The notes below the pieces were generated by a model. That model was not told the origin of the DNA. It searched no databases and saw nothing but the letters and a program-made list of their open reading frames with translations. The translations under genes and the position numbers were made by a program. Shown here one piece after another: positions 34,853 through 45,713 of a DNA stretch of 64,000 bases; the first letter of the stretch is position 1, and each line of letters opens with the position of its first letter. Source of the DNA: Spisula solida (Eukaryota; Mollusca; Bivalvia; Venerida; Mactridae); the NCBI GenBank assembly GCA_947247005.1, contig OX365949.1, positions 8,318,001 to 8,382,000 on the forward strand, written 5' to 3'.

Positions 34853-34974
34853 CGCCTCTGTAGCTGAGTGGTTAGAGCGCTTGTCGTCTAATCTGGCGAG
34901 CCGGGGTCAAATTCGGGTGGAGACACTCATATATGACGGCCATGTTTCAGCAGAAAGCTGACTGGCAAATAAAG
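34853..34974 (+). repeat. tRNA-derived SINE, copy 1
   Basis: A tRNA-like head (CGCCTCTGTAGCTGAGTGGT; B-box-like GGGGTCAAATTCGG) is joined to a tail TTTCAGCAGAAAGCTGACT then GGCAAATAAAG. The tail has a CAGC-AGAAA-GCTG hairpin. It matches 63411-63530. A preceding piece, 34693-34720 (GGTCGAGGGTTCGAAATTC), is another B-box-like remnant. Confidence 0.8.
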
Positions 34975-37184
34975 CAAATTCAGCTCGATATAATCTCACT
35001 TAAAATGCATTGTATAGACCTATAACCTAAATAACCGTATTGTATGGAGCTTCGATAGCTATCGATCTGAGATACAAATAATTAATTAACTAACATACTC
35101 CTGAAATCAGATATTGGTTGTGAACGTCACGTGGTATAAATGGAGTATAAAGCTCAATGAATTCAAAATATTATCAAACGCTTGAAACCATTCTACAATG
35201 TATTCTATTTTACAAAACGTCACCATATTCTATTTAATATACCGCACTGAAATGATTGAATCTATAGAATATCGGCTTTTGTGACAAGCATACATTTCGT
35301 ACATGCGCGTCATCACAGAATTTGTACAGAAATATCGCATACTATACATTTCTATGCATTCTCGACCGACTGTTCAAGCTATGCATTCATATTGACCCAA
35401 TTTTACACATTATGGTTTTGAAAAAAAGCACCAAATCTTCTCGGTCAATATATGCTTTCAATTTTCGATGGTATAGTAAACATAACAAGCGTACCATACA
35501 CTCATACACTACGTTTTTATCAAGCTATAATTGTTTGTACTTAGGGACACTATATCAAGTATCAATCCAGTCCGTACCATTGTCAATGTGTCGTCGTTAC
35601 TTGTATAAAATATCAATTTAAATACCATTTACGGTTAATATTTCATTAGACGAGGATAGCATGTGATAATTACAAGGCTGCTAGTCTACAGTGTGACTAT
35701 ATGAATTAGACGCTGTATCTGTGTCGACTGGTTGTCGTATACTGGTACGACTGAATGTAATGTATAATTTCTACCGGTTGGTGTTTAAATGGTGTAATTC
35801 CATTTTTACGTGATAAAGAGTTAATTCATTGTACCGCAGCAAGTTCGACATAGATAAAGAGCATGTATTGCCAATGGTGCCAGTAAGAGGCATCTGTCAA
35901 AACTCGCTCCGTCGTCTTAAATATCCGCACACTATTACAGGATCATCCGTATTGGGAAGCCGACTACAGTCTCGCTTAATGTTGTTTTTTGATAAATGAT
36001 GCACTAAAATACCACAAATTGTCCCGCTTGTAGTAATGCCAAACATTCTCCTCAAGTTTGTAGAACATGCTGTGGGCTTGTGGCCTAGTCCACCATCACA
36101 GGACATTCTGCGATATAGGATCTATCTATCTATGATGTCTGCTTGAACAAGTCAAGAAATCCCCTCTGGGGTAACAGTTGACCCAAGTAAAAAATACGGT
36201 CACTGTGAAATAAACGTAATATAAATAACCTGGTCAAAGATCATATAAAGTAATCTTTGACCTGGTTTGATCCCCGGTGGTCGTCAGTATTAATGTACAG
36301 TCACGACAAGCTTCTGGATATCGTAGTGACCCCATTAAGTGACATACATAATATATATAATAACGATATAACCATCAAACACGAATGCTATTTATAATCT
36401 ATAACCAGCAAAGTTTGGGCAAGATGGTTTCTTCAAGTAAACAAAGTAACGTTATAAAAAATGAATGTTATACAATAATAAGTATTAAACATGATACACT
36501 TTATGCATGTTTTCAGTTCATGGCACATAATATACATGTCAAGTATTATACGTTATGGGCTATATTTAGTAGGTCCTACAAAAGGCGTTTTGATTGTCTC
36601 AGTATGGTCTGCAGGAATTTATAACCGGAATGGTCATCTTGATTGTCATACCAACAATCATAGTATGGAGACTATCAGTACATGTCAAATCATTATTATC
36701 AAGACAAACCAGCAATTTTCCTGGAACTATAACCCCTAATGTGTATGAATACCAGTAGACTTGTCTGATGCGTAACCAGGCTTGAATCAATGTTACGCAC
36801 AAAAACTTAGAGATTGTGGCTAATGGTTGGGGTCCTCGTGATTGTGGAAATTTGTGACTATAATGCCATTTTGGCCATATTTATATTTTTACTTTCAAAT
36901 TAATGTTACGCACATGCATAATTCCGCATTGCTGGCTACGCCCCTGTCTGTACTATGAAGTATATATTTAATGAATTGGTTGCCCACCACCCACCGAGGT
37001 CGTGACAATTTAAGATTAATTAAAATATGATTGTTTTCTCACTTACAATATGTTAAGGCAGAGATCGAGATAAAGATATATGCTGGAGTTATATGATGAT
37101 CCATTATCGAGCTAGGCACCATTTCAATATCTTACATGCACCTATAAGATATATACATGTAAATAAGATATACTATATAGAGCT
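34975..37184. other. Intergenic between the two C/EBP genes, nothing recognised
   Basis: Reading frames up to 99 codons are present but show no domain, signal peptide or homology I recognise. This stretch could contain enhancers or 5' UTR exons of either C/EBP gene. Confidence 0.4.
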
Positions 37185-37402
37185 CTACTACAGTAGGCCT
37201 ACATGTAACCTCTCCAGAGTGGCCCTACATAGAGACATAGCCTATCTTAACAAACTTTAACATTGATCAATATTTAGTTCCACAAAGTAGCCATTTACTT
37301 TGTCAATACAGGTTACTAGCTCTCCAGAGCAACAACCTCTGCGCAACAACCAAACTTTGTGTTTCCAAAAAGGTACGTGTTGCTTAAGAGAAGTTGCACT
37401 GT
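37185..37402. mobile_element. Possible TA-type MITE with AACCTCTCCAGAG ends
   Basis: TACAGTAGGCCTACATGTAACC and CTCTCCAGAG at the left, and AGAGAAGTTGCACTGTA at the right, form imperfect inverted ends. CTCTCCAGAGCAACAACCTC recurs in related form at 40760-40880 and 47250-47365. Confidence 0.45.
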
Positions 37403-37847
37403 ATTTGTATACATGTATGCACACCCCGTAGCCTACTGATTAGAACCTTAGACCTAGATCTATGTGCATCATAATTTGAAAACTTGTATTTAAAATTTAT
37501 TTCTAAATTCTATTAGCCTACGTCTAATTTAGATCTTAAAATTTCGTAATTAAATTATGAAGTCAGCATCGCGTTTGTTGATCTATGCGCAGACCTTGAA
37601 AAAATCGGTTGATCTAAATCCTATACCCGAAAATAAAACATATTATAGATCTATAAATCTATTCGCATAATCCTTACCAAAAATAATATCTGGTTACTAA
37701 ATTTAGATTATTTAGATTGTTTCCATGATCACGTGCAAACAGTCATCTACTTACTAACTAATTTTGTACCCGAATCAAACGACATTACGTATATTTTACG
37801 TGTCATTTACAAACAGTGATACTGACCTACTTTGCGGGAGATCGCTA

Positions 37848-37855
37848 TGACGTCA
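37848..37855. promoter_or_regulatory. Perfect CRE upstream of C/EBP
   Basis: TGACGTCA, a full palindromic CREB/ATF site, about 365 bp upstream of the proposed C/EBP transcription start. Confidence 0.75.
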
Positions 37856-37896
37856 AACCGTTCAATGGTAGTACGACATGTGCTCATTACTAAGTT

Positions 37897-37906
37897 CTAT
37901 TTTTAG
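37897..37906. promoter_or_regulatory. MEF2 site upstream of C/EBP
   Basis: CTATTTTTAG fits the MEF2 consensus CTA(A/T)4TAG exactly. Confidence 0.65.
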
Positions 37907-37938
37907 CACACGCAAGTAAATTTCTATTATCTCATATA

Positions 37939-37948
37939 CTAAAAATAG
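37939..37948. promoter_or_regulatory. Second MEF2 site upstream of C/EBP
   Basis: CTAAAAATAG, the same consensus on the other strand, 42 bp (four helical turns) from the first. Confidence 0.65.
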
Positions 37949-37965
37949 CAAGGCTTTTCTTCAAT

Positions 37966-37973
37966 TGACGTCA
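37966..37973. promoter_or_regulatory. Second perfect CRE upstream of C/EBP
   Basis: TGACGTCA, 118 bp downstream of the first CRE and about 245 bp upstream of the proposed start site. Confidence 0.75.
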
Positions 37974-38186
37974 TTACCTCGGATTTAGAAAATAGTGCCT
38001 GGAAAATCCTAGCCATTTAAAGCTAGGAATCAATGCATATAATTCTAGTTATACCTATATAATACATTTATGCATTTTAAAACACAATTCACAAACTAGA
38101 TTTCTGGTAACTTTCGGTATAAGCGTATCTATTATTAGAGTCAATTAGCGTATGAATTTGTGATTCGGTCGCTCTCTTCCAAAGTG

Positions 38187-38216
38187 TATATAAAGCTGAA
38201 AACTACTTGCATCAGT
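38187..38216 (+). promoter_or_regulatory. C/EBP core promoter: TATA box and initiator
   Basis: TATATAAAG (38187-38195) is followed by TCAGT (38212-38216), the canonical initiator. The A at 38214 lies 27 nt from the first T of the TATA box, the expected spacing, and would give a 5' leader of about 188 nt. Confidence 0.75.
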
Positions 38217-38361
38217 ATTGCGAAATCTTTTGCCTTACTGAAAACATTAAGCAAAACGGAGCTAAATAAGCGACGAAGCTGTATTCTTTATTTGGGAACC
38301 TTGAAACCGCAGGTCTGGAGAATTTAAATTTTCTTCTTGCTGACTCTATTATTGATTCAAC

Positions 38362-38424
38362 ATGCCAATTAAGCAGGTCCCCCGACACGACATCTCCAGT
38401 GATGGAATCTCCACGAATGTATGA
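38362..38424 (+). CDS. uORF overlapping the C/EBP start codon
   Basis: This is the only ATG between the proposed start site and the main ATG. It opens a 20-codon frame (MPIKQVPRHDISSDGISTNV) that ends 23 nt inside the C/EBP coding region in another frame. Vertebrate CEBPA and CEBPB also have a small out-of-frame uORF, which sets the ratio of long to short isoforms. Whether this uORF is translated is unknown. Its context has A at -3; the main ATG has G at -3 and G at +4. Confidence 0.5.
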   Translation: MPIKQVPRHDISSDGISTNV

Positions 38425-39666
38425 AGAGGGCGAACCAGATATTAAGAAGGACTTTATTAATAGAACTGTGTTTACGTTCACCGACGAAAGTCAAGACGCA
38501 TTGAAGTTGGATCCTACTTTGGAAAACGTAGTGGATCTTCAAGAACTCATAAATTCAGCGATACCAACGCTGGAGTCTGAAGAGGGACCGTTGAATTTGG
38601 ACAACATATTCCCTGTGAGTGACCTTGACATTGTGGAGGGTGGCCACACCTCCAACGAACAGTCACATAATTTCTTGGATCTTTCAAAGGTAAATTGATT
38701 TTCTTTTAAATGATTTATCGGTTTCTATTGTAGTTGAAATGGTCAATTATTCATTTACCGTGCTTGGAATGAATTGACATCGATTTGTTCTAAATTGTTA
38801 CCTTTATTTGTGTATACCTGTCGTCAAAACAATTTATAAATAGACTGAGGCATGTGACTCTCTGGTTAAATTCTAGGACATTGAATGATTCGGTTGGTTT
38901 TGTCGCAAAAACTGTGCTAATTGGTTTTTAATTGATTTTGGCATTCGTTTGTATTTGACTTATTTTGTTTTTTTTAATAATGATAGATCTAATAATTTAT
39001 AACATTTTGCAAAAATTAATTTGCATGTATTCTTTAATATTGCTTTTTGATCTTTTATAATGAAATTGCAATTTTTAAATTTGGCCTATTTAATTGTTGG
39101 TTTTGCACTTTTCTTATGATATTTTACCTTGTATTTTTCAGTTTGTGCCTGAAACCGTACAAACGATCTGCATGACTAACGCTGAGGCAGTTAGCAACAA
39201 TAACTCTCGCAGTGACGCAAGGCAGACACTGACGATCAAGTCGGAAGACTTGAATCTGACTGACTGCCAGTACGTCACTGGAGCAGCATCCCCTGGAGGC
39301 TACTCTTCGTGCGGTAGCTCTCGTGCCAGTACACCAAAAACACCCGTTGTCTACGAGTGCAGAAAACCTGGACGTAAACCTTCTGCTGGCGGACCAATTC
39401 GACCACGCAAGCGTGAACCACCAAAGGACACAGTAGAATATTACGAAAAGCGTGCAAGAAATAACGTGGCAGTACGAAAAAGTCGAGAAAAAGCGAAAAT
39501 CAAACAAGGTGCAACAGAATCACGTGTTGATCAGTTATCTAACGAGAACGACCGTTTACAAAAGAAAGTTGACTTACTCACCAAAGAACTTACCGTTCTC
39601 AAGAGCTTGTTTATTAATGTCGGAGTGTCTTTACCTGAGAACTTTGAAGAGATGCTCAACAGATGA
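38402..39666 (+). CDS. C/EBP (CCAAT/enhancer-binding protein, alpha/beta class bZIP factor)
   Basis: Two exons, 38402-38689 and 39142-39666 (phase 0 join, AAAG/GTAAAT and TTTTTCAG/TTTG), 270 residues. Start chosen because MESPRMY is the conserved C/EBP N-terminus (fly Slbo has MESPQMY). An acidic, hydrophobic activation region spans 1-96. The middle is Ser/Pro-rich, with a sumoylation-type IKSE at 128-131 and Pro-directed sites S146-P, T160-P and T163-P. The basic region is EYYEKRARNNVAVRKSREKA (195-214). The zipper leucines are L228, L235, L242 and L249. It binds TTGCNNAA-type sites as a dimer, probably also with C/EBP-gamma encoded next door. The promoter suggests cAMP- and calcium-driven induction, as known for Aplysia ApC/EBP. 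The intron is unlike the intronless vertebrate CEBPA, B and D. The reading is open upstream of the ATG to 38270. Confidence 0.95.
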
Positions 39667-40273
39667 CGAATCATATTGGAATAATTTAATTGTTCAAAAT
39701 GTTAGTGACACTAGTTACAAAGCATCTACATGCTATTTATTACACAGACGTTCATCTAACTCTTATTCAGACATTTTTAAATGTTGTAATGTGAATAGTA
39801 TTACATATGTTTCTTTTAGATATTTACATTACACACTCTACTATTCTTGTATTTTGTATGACTTTGATCGTATTTACATCTTTTCTATAACATATACAGA
39901 ACCATATTGTTTTAAAAATAACCATGGCATAAATTTGTTATCATATTATGATTTGTATCATTATTTTGGGATTACGGAACCAGCATGCTTATCGGACCAC
40001 GAACCAGAAGAAATCCAGTGTACATGTCATACAAACTTTACCTGGAAGCCTATGTACACACAATGCTTTTACATCTTACACCAATGTTTTACAAATATAT
40101 TGATTATGACACATTGTAATGAAGACTTTGTAATTAAACATATTTGTTACAGACTCATATGTGTTGTAATTATATATATAACTTTCCTTTATTTGTAGTT
40201 ATATTGATGTAATCTGTATTAACGTTAAGTTATATATTTTTTTGTATCTTTGTACTTTAGATGTACAAATAAA
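39667..40273 (+). other. C/EBP 3' UTR with AUUUA pentamers and poly(A) signal
   Basis: Runs from the stop codon to AATAAA at 40268-40273. ATTTA occurs at 39735, 39822 and 39872, compatible with an unstable immediate-early mRNA. The +1 frame (39452-40198) is open through most of it. Confidence 0.65.
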
Positions 40274-40505
40274 TATAAAAAACCTTACTAAAATATCATT
40301 TTTATAGATATTTTTTATACAACATTTGTGACAATTCAGAATTGTCTACATTCAACAGGTTACTGCATAATTAAGTACAAAAATTGGAAAGATGGTTCAT
40401 GCATGATTTTTTACTGTTCTTCAACTTCAGTACATGTATCAATATATATTCAATGTACTCTAGATGTACATACTATACTGTTCAAGTGGTCAGTCTGGAT
40501 GCACC

Positions 40506-40665
40506 CAGCAGGCCTGGACACTAACTATTTTGGCCACTGGTCCGACAGGGCAAAAGTGCCCAATTTGTAAATAGGACAGGTACTGGTCCTTCAGAATTTT
40601 GACTGGACCTTCTGGATTTTCACTGGTCTCGGACCAGCGGACCAGTGTTAGTGTCGAGCCCTGCC
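40506..40665. mobile_element. Small MITE with GGACACTAAC ends
   Basis: GCAGGCCTGGACACTAAC at the left and GTTAGTGTCGAGCCCTGCC at the right are imperfect inverted repeats, followed inward by CACTGGTCCG and CGGACCAGTG. The interior is rich in ACTGGTCC and GGACCAG. Confidence 0.75.
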
Positions 40666-41062
40666 AAGTGCCACAGGAGTGGTACAGTAAACAACCACCT
40701 GTTTGTAAACAGTCATTGCTTAGCTACATTACAATTAACCATACAATACAACCTCTGTATTCAGAACCTGCAGATTTTGGTCGTTGTTTAGAGGTTGTTG
40801 CTCTAAAGAGATTAAATGTTGACTTAGGGCAATTTTGAAAGTGTTGTTATAGAGAAGGCAGCTAGGGATAGAGGTTGTACTGTACTGGCTCTTCAGACAG
40901 ATGGTTGCTTAATTCAGGTCACTACTAACCCATTTTTGATCATATACAATTATTACATACACACACACAGGATTGAAAAGCATTGGGATAAATTTCCTGA
41001 CATAGGACTTACACCAAAGTGTGAATATACACAAAATGGTAAAAAATTGGATTAATCAATGA
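40666..41062. other. Spacer with an AACCTCT-type repeat remnant
   Basis: Holds AACCTCTGTATTCAGAACC and GTTTAGAGGTTGTTGCTC (40748-40803), reverse-orientation words of the 37185 and 47250 family. Otherwise nothing seen. Confidence 0.4.
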
Positions 41063-41289
41063 CCTAGATACTGTTTTATCAAAGCACTTATGGAAACCGT
41101 AAACTTACGTTCCAGTTGGAATTATTTCTAATTATTTTAGGTTGGTAAATGGATCTTCAATATTGTCTGATAATGTTCTAGTCTACTACAAACCATATCT
41201 GTGTCAATTTGTACTTCTAAAGAATTATAAAGAAATTGAATTTGAGCGTTTTAAGGTTGGCGTAAGTGCTTTAATAAAACAGTACCCTA
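41063..41289. mobile_element. MITE with GGGTACTGTTTTAT ends, copy 1
   Basis: TACTGTTTTATCAAAGCACTT at the left and AAGTGCTTTAATAAAACAGT then ACCCT at the right. The same family, with better ends, is at 62211-62462. Confidence 0.75.
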
Positions 41290-41689
41290 ATGTATAGGTA
41301 TTTGGATCAATTTTCCTGTTTTTTCTCTGTATGATTCCCATATGCTCCCAGCTGTCTGCATGTATATGGTTGTTACTGGAGTACATGGTGTACATGTTTT
41401 ATCACCCCCACATTATACAGGGAATCAATCCCAGTCTGGCTTTCCGAGGCATTCTAATCTCTGGCTATATACAGGTCACTGATAGTATAGATAGATTTTA
41501 TTTACAGAATATTCAATATACAAATCAATGATAACCAACACGTCTGATATTTATATATTATATGTGATGTTCGTAAGTAAGTCAGAACTGAAGGTAATTA
41601 TTCAATGTACAGTTTACAGCCTGTAGCCTTCTATTAATAGAAACACCATACATGGCTGCTGTTGATATATAAATCTACAATGAAAATAT

Positions 41690-42175
41690 TAATGCACTTC
41701 TAGTTGCCATCTATTCATATATCAAGTTTAAAATCAATACCTCAAATTGTTTTTGAGTTTTTCTGGACAATAACTATTATAGGATTAAACAAGGGGAGCT
41801 AATTTCAAAACTGGGTCATATAGAGATATGGTTCTTCTTCACTGCCATCTTCTTTTTGCCATATGTATTCATACATCGAGTTTCAAATCAACATCTTAAA
41901 TAGTTTTCAAGTTATGCTCTGGACAAAATATCGGACGGAGGGACGGACAATCTCACTGACTTGACATTGTGGGGTTGTTCTCCTTTTGTTTGTCGAACCC
42001 CATAAGCAACAATTTGCACCCCGTAAGCATCGGAATAAATAGAATCTAAATATAGCCTATTGTTCCACACCCCACAACTACAAGTGGGTGCGTACGGACA
42101 GACGAACCGGGACGGACGGACGGACGCATACTATTACTATGATCCCTTCGCCTTCGGTGGGGGATAATAAACACA
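41690..42175. repeat. Dispersed repeat with two subunits and GGACGG runs
   Basis: TTGCCATCTATTCATATATC (41704) and TTGCCATATGTATTCATACA (41856) start two diverged subunits that both continue AAATCAA.ATCT/CTCAAAT and AGTTTT. GACGGACGGACGGACGC and CCCTTCGCCTTCGGTGGGG close it. It is non-coding. Confidence 0.5.
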
Positions 42176-42932
42176 CCAAGAATATAGTTACATAACATCA
42201 AAAACATCACAAAAAATTATGTATGATACATGTACCTTATATATATACTGCACACTCATTAAATTTCGAGGAGACGAAATTTCGTTGATTTTGGTGAATT
42301 AGTCCATTTCGTGGGGACGTAAGTTCGTGTTTTTCGCATTTCAGGGTCAAAATTTGCTACAATTTTTGGAAATCATTATTTTAAACCATCAAGGAATGCT
42401 AAATCCGATATGATAGATTGCCTTGATTCAGTCTCAAATCGTGTACTAGTATTTGAATGCCAAGAAATAATTATATTCCCTACAAGCCTAGTTTGTTGAA
42501 TAGACATTCTATATGATTGTATCCCCATCGTATGAAACACACACCTAGAAATGGTATTTAACATCTTTCATCCATGTATGTACTAACCCTAACATTCTAT
42601 CCAATGTTTACTGTAGTATTCAGGTGTATGTATAACATTCTTGTGTGACAATTTCATATTTCATTGTGGAAATATTACATACAATGTTGTATCAGGTTAC
42701 CTGTTAATTTATTACATATAATTGCTGGGAATGTATGGCCTAGTATTACAAGTATAATTTATTGTACGGATTTAATACGATGTATATTATTCAACCTCTC
42801 CAAAGCAAGCGTGAGTAAACGAGAGAGAGAGTCTCATCATTTGACCATTGTTATGAGGTTCCTGTCCTAAAATGGTTGGACTTGGACGGATCTGCGCTTG
42901 TTTAGTTGGGCATTGTGCTTTGTCTGTTTTTA

Positions 42933-42998
42933 ATGTTTTCTGTGCTCGGCTGGTTAAGTTGAGTGCTGCCTTCCCTGTCTGACTTAATATACTCTTTT
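42933..42998 (+). repeat. Second copy of the 3496-3563 repeat
   Basis: TTTTCTGTGCTCGGCTGGTT, GAGTGCTG and CCCTGTCTGACTTAATAT in the same order as at 3496. Confidence 0.7.
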
Positions 42999-44555
42999 TG
43001 TTAATTAAAAATTGGTTGATGCAGCATTATGACATTGCTTTTTTATAGAAATATTACTACTCTATGGAGACATTTGCTGAAGATAGGTTGTTGCTGAAGA
43101 GACGGTGTTGTTAAAAGTTAGGTTATTGTTAAAAGGAGAAGTTGTTGTTAATTGGCACCAATTGAATGTATTGTCTGAAAATGAGTTGCATAAGAATAGC
43201 GACAAAAAGTTAAAAGAGCGAAGTTCGCTTGATAGAGCTTACACTGTAAACTATTATTGTACACATAAAAAGATGCTGACGCTCGTTTATTAATACATTG
43301 ATATATTGGTATATGTTCTCCTACTGACCTGGTAGTCTCTCATTGAACGTTTGGCAGTACCAAAATCAATAGAATTTGCTTGTTGTTACAACATATACAT
43401 GTACAGTCCATTACATCACAATACATTAATTGCTAAACTCTCATCCGCTTTCCGATTCTGCGAGTGCTTTTAAAATGATATTGCAATGTTTGTATACAAG
43501 TGACAGGCCAGATTAAATGGACTATGCTCTAATTGTTATTTGTTTCATTCGCGTTATAATCGAACTATTTGTGGTTTCTCTGGCAAGATTCTTTTTACAT
43601 TTTCACTTAATTGGTGGATTAATGTTCCAACATGTTTCGAAATGGATCCAAAGAATTCTAACATGATATGCTAGAACAAGCTATTGTTTTTAAAAGAAAT
43701 AAGAAAAAATGTTCGTATCGAATATCGATGCTAGAAAATAGCAGGCTCTAGGGAATTTTACTCTACAGCCTATATCATGTATAGGAATTAATTTGTTCCG
43801 TCTTAACTATGCGGACCAAATAAACAGGACTCTGTTCACTTCTTTTAGCCAAGGTCAAAGTCAAACAATAATTCTTATCTCATGCCCTAAAATACCATGG
43901 TTACAGAATAGTGTACGTATATGGATACGTGTAATGTACTATATTTGTAGAATAATTATGAAGATTAGGTTCATGGCATTGAACTTTCTCAGTGACTGGG
44001 TCCTTTAATAGGGACGTAATGTATACATTTATCTTTTAAAACGACACTTTGTCTTTAAATATAGGGTTTGGGAGTTTAGGTGAGCCACCCTTATTTTAAT
44101 GAGATCAAGTTTGAGTTATAGTATAGAACATTTGATCTGTCGCTAATTAACCCTCGTGTGTTTTCGTTATTGTACCGTAAGAATGTTAAGGTTAGTTTTC
44201 TGATTGAACAACGGGTATTCAAGGATTCCATGTTAAATGTTCGGAGTTATACCCGGTTTATTTTACTCCACAGTATTTTCATTTGTACCTTTAGTAAATG
44301 GCGGTATTTCCTATTGCATCACCATTCCGTATTCGGCTAGTGTCCCTTTCAAACGTAAGATTGATTTATTTCACCAGCAACAACAACTCATTTAGATCTT
44401 CGTTGTTTAACGAACAAAACATTATGGACTAGCTTCATTCATGGCTTGCTGTGGTAGTTATAGATGCCCTCATACAATTTCACCTTTCTGCCTATTTATT
44501 GTATGTAACATGAATTTATTATCTGACTATATGTTGGTAATGTTTCCCCGATTTA
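42999..44555. other. Intergenic, nothing recognised
   Basis: No exon or repeat structure I can support; frames of 60-71 codons have no features. Confidence 0.4.
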
Positions 44556-45292
44556 CAGTCAACTCACCCCCCTACCAACTCACCCCCTGACCAACTCACC
44601 CTGGATTTGGATAACTTGCCCTACGCAATGACCAACTCATCCCCCCTTAAAAAAATAACATACCAACTCACCCCCCTAAAGATATTTTTATTAAATTTAA
44701 TAGATTTGTTGGAAAAAATCACTTTTAATTGGTAATAGTTTATTATGAAATTATTAATATGTTCAATTATGTGATATTGGAGGCGTTTTTTTGTAAAATT
44801 AACAGTATTTTCAAACAGTGGCCATTTTGAAAACGCTGTAATGACAGTGAAAAAAGCGAAAAACAAAGGAAAAAAATAAAACAATTTGTCAAAAAACATT
44901 ATGATTGAAAAAATTAGGACTATAATTAGATCTATTATATCAATTGTCAACAGCCAAATACCTTGTTTAAAAACATTGGAAAATTAGATAACTTGCATAG
45001 AAAATCATAGTTTCCGAACGATCAAGTTTTGAAAATAACGAAGGTAAATAACTAACAAACTCGCAAGTATTCGAGAAAGCAGAGATCTGATAATTTATTT
45101 GTGTATAAATACAATTTATTATCATGAATTAACACTAAGTTTAAAAATAAATATAATATTCTACATATAAAATTGATGGGGGGGGGGGTGAGTTGGACAT
45201 TTCGAAATTGACATCGGGCGAGTTGTCCAAATCCAGGATGAGTTGGTAGGGGGGTGAGTTGGTAGGGGGTGAGTTGGTCGGATACCGTTTTC
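44556..45292. mobile_element. Inverted-repeat element built from CCAACTCACCCCC units, about 740 bp
   Basis: The left arm (44561-44695) has CAACTCACCCCC words four or more times plus CTGGATTTGGATAACTTGCC. The right arm (45173-45285) has the reverse complements, including GTTGTCCAAATCCAGGATGA and GGGGGGTGAGTTGG. The interior (44700-45170) is AT-rich and non-coding. No clear target duplication was found. Confidence 0.8.
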
Positions 45293-45319
45293 CCTCGTTT
45301 TGTTTATGATACGTGTAGT

Positions 45320-45595
45320 CAATTGAAGGCCCCAACACCGGGAATTGCTTTCGTTTTACTTTTGTTTTTTCAAACCCCGGGTGAAATCCCTGCTCCCCAT
45401 GGACATATCGATGGTAAAATCCCCGCCCTATATTCACGTCTATATTTCCTCGATATTTTGGCGGGGAACAAAGCCCCGCACTCATCGGCAGTGCGGGGAC
45501 ACGGGAAAGGTAAAAACAGGGTACTGTTCCCCCGCTATCACTCGCCCTTTCCCAGGGTTGGGGGTGTGGTTTCAGTTGACTGGTGCATAACGTAT
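45320..45595. repeat. Dispersed repeat ending in GGTGCATAACG, second copy
   Basis: CACCGGGAATTGC, CAAACCCCGGGTGAAATCCC, GGCGGGGAACAAAGCCCC and GACTGGTGCATAACG. The last words match 32476-32490. The frames of 81-114 codons over this segment and the preceding element are repeat sequence. Confidence 0.55.
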
Positions 45596-45713
45596 TAGAT
45601 CTACATATACATGTATTTCGGTTGTACTGGAGTCATAAATTCACTCGCCAACAGCGGCCACGTTTGCGGCCGGCCGACACCATGACATTATCAAAAGTTG
45701 ATATCTTGTTCAT

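Noticed and set aside
38270..38401. Upstream extension of the C/EBP frame
   Set aside because: The frame is open but has no ATG. The conserved family N-terminus MESP begins at 38402, and the stretch lies in the predicted 5' leader.
45141..45598. Frames of 109 and 114 codons on opposite strands
   Set aside because: They span the end of the CCAACTCACCCC element and a GGTGCATAACG repeat; low-complexity Pro-rich translation.
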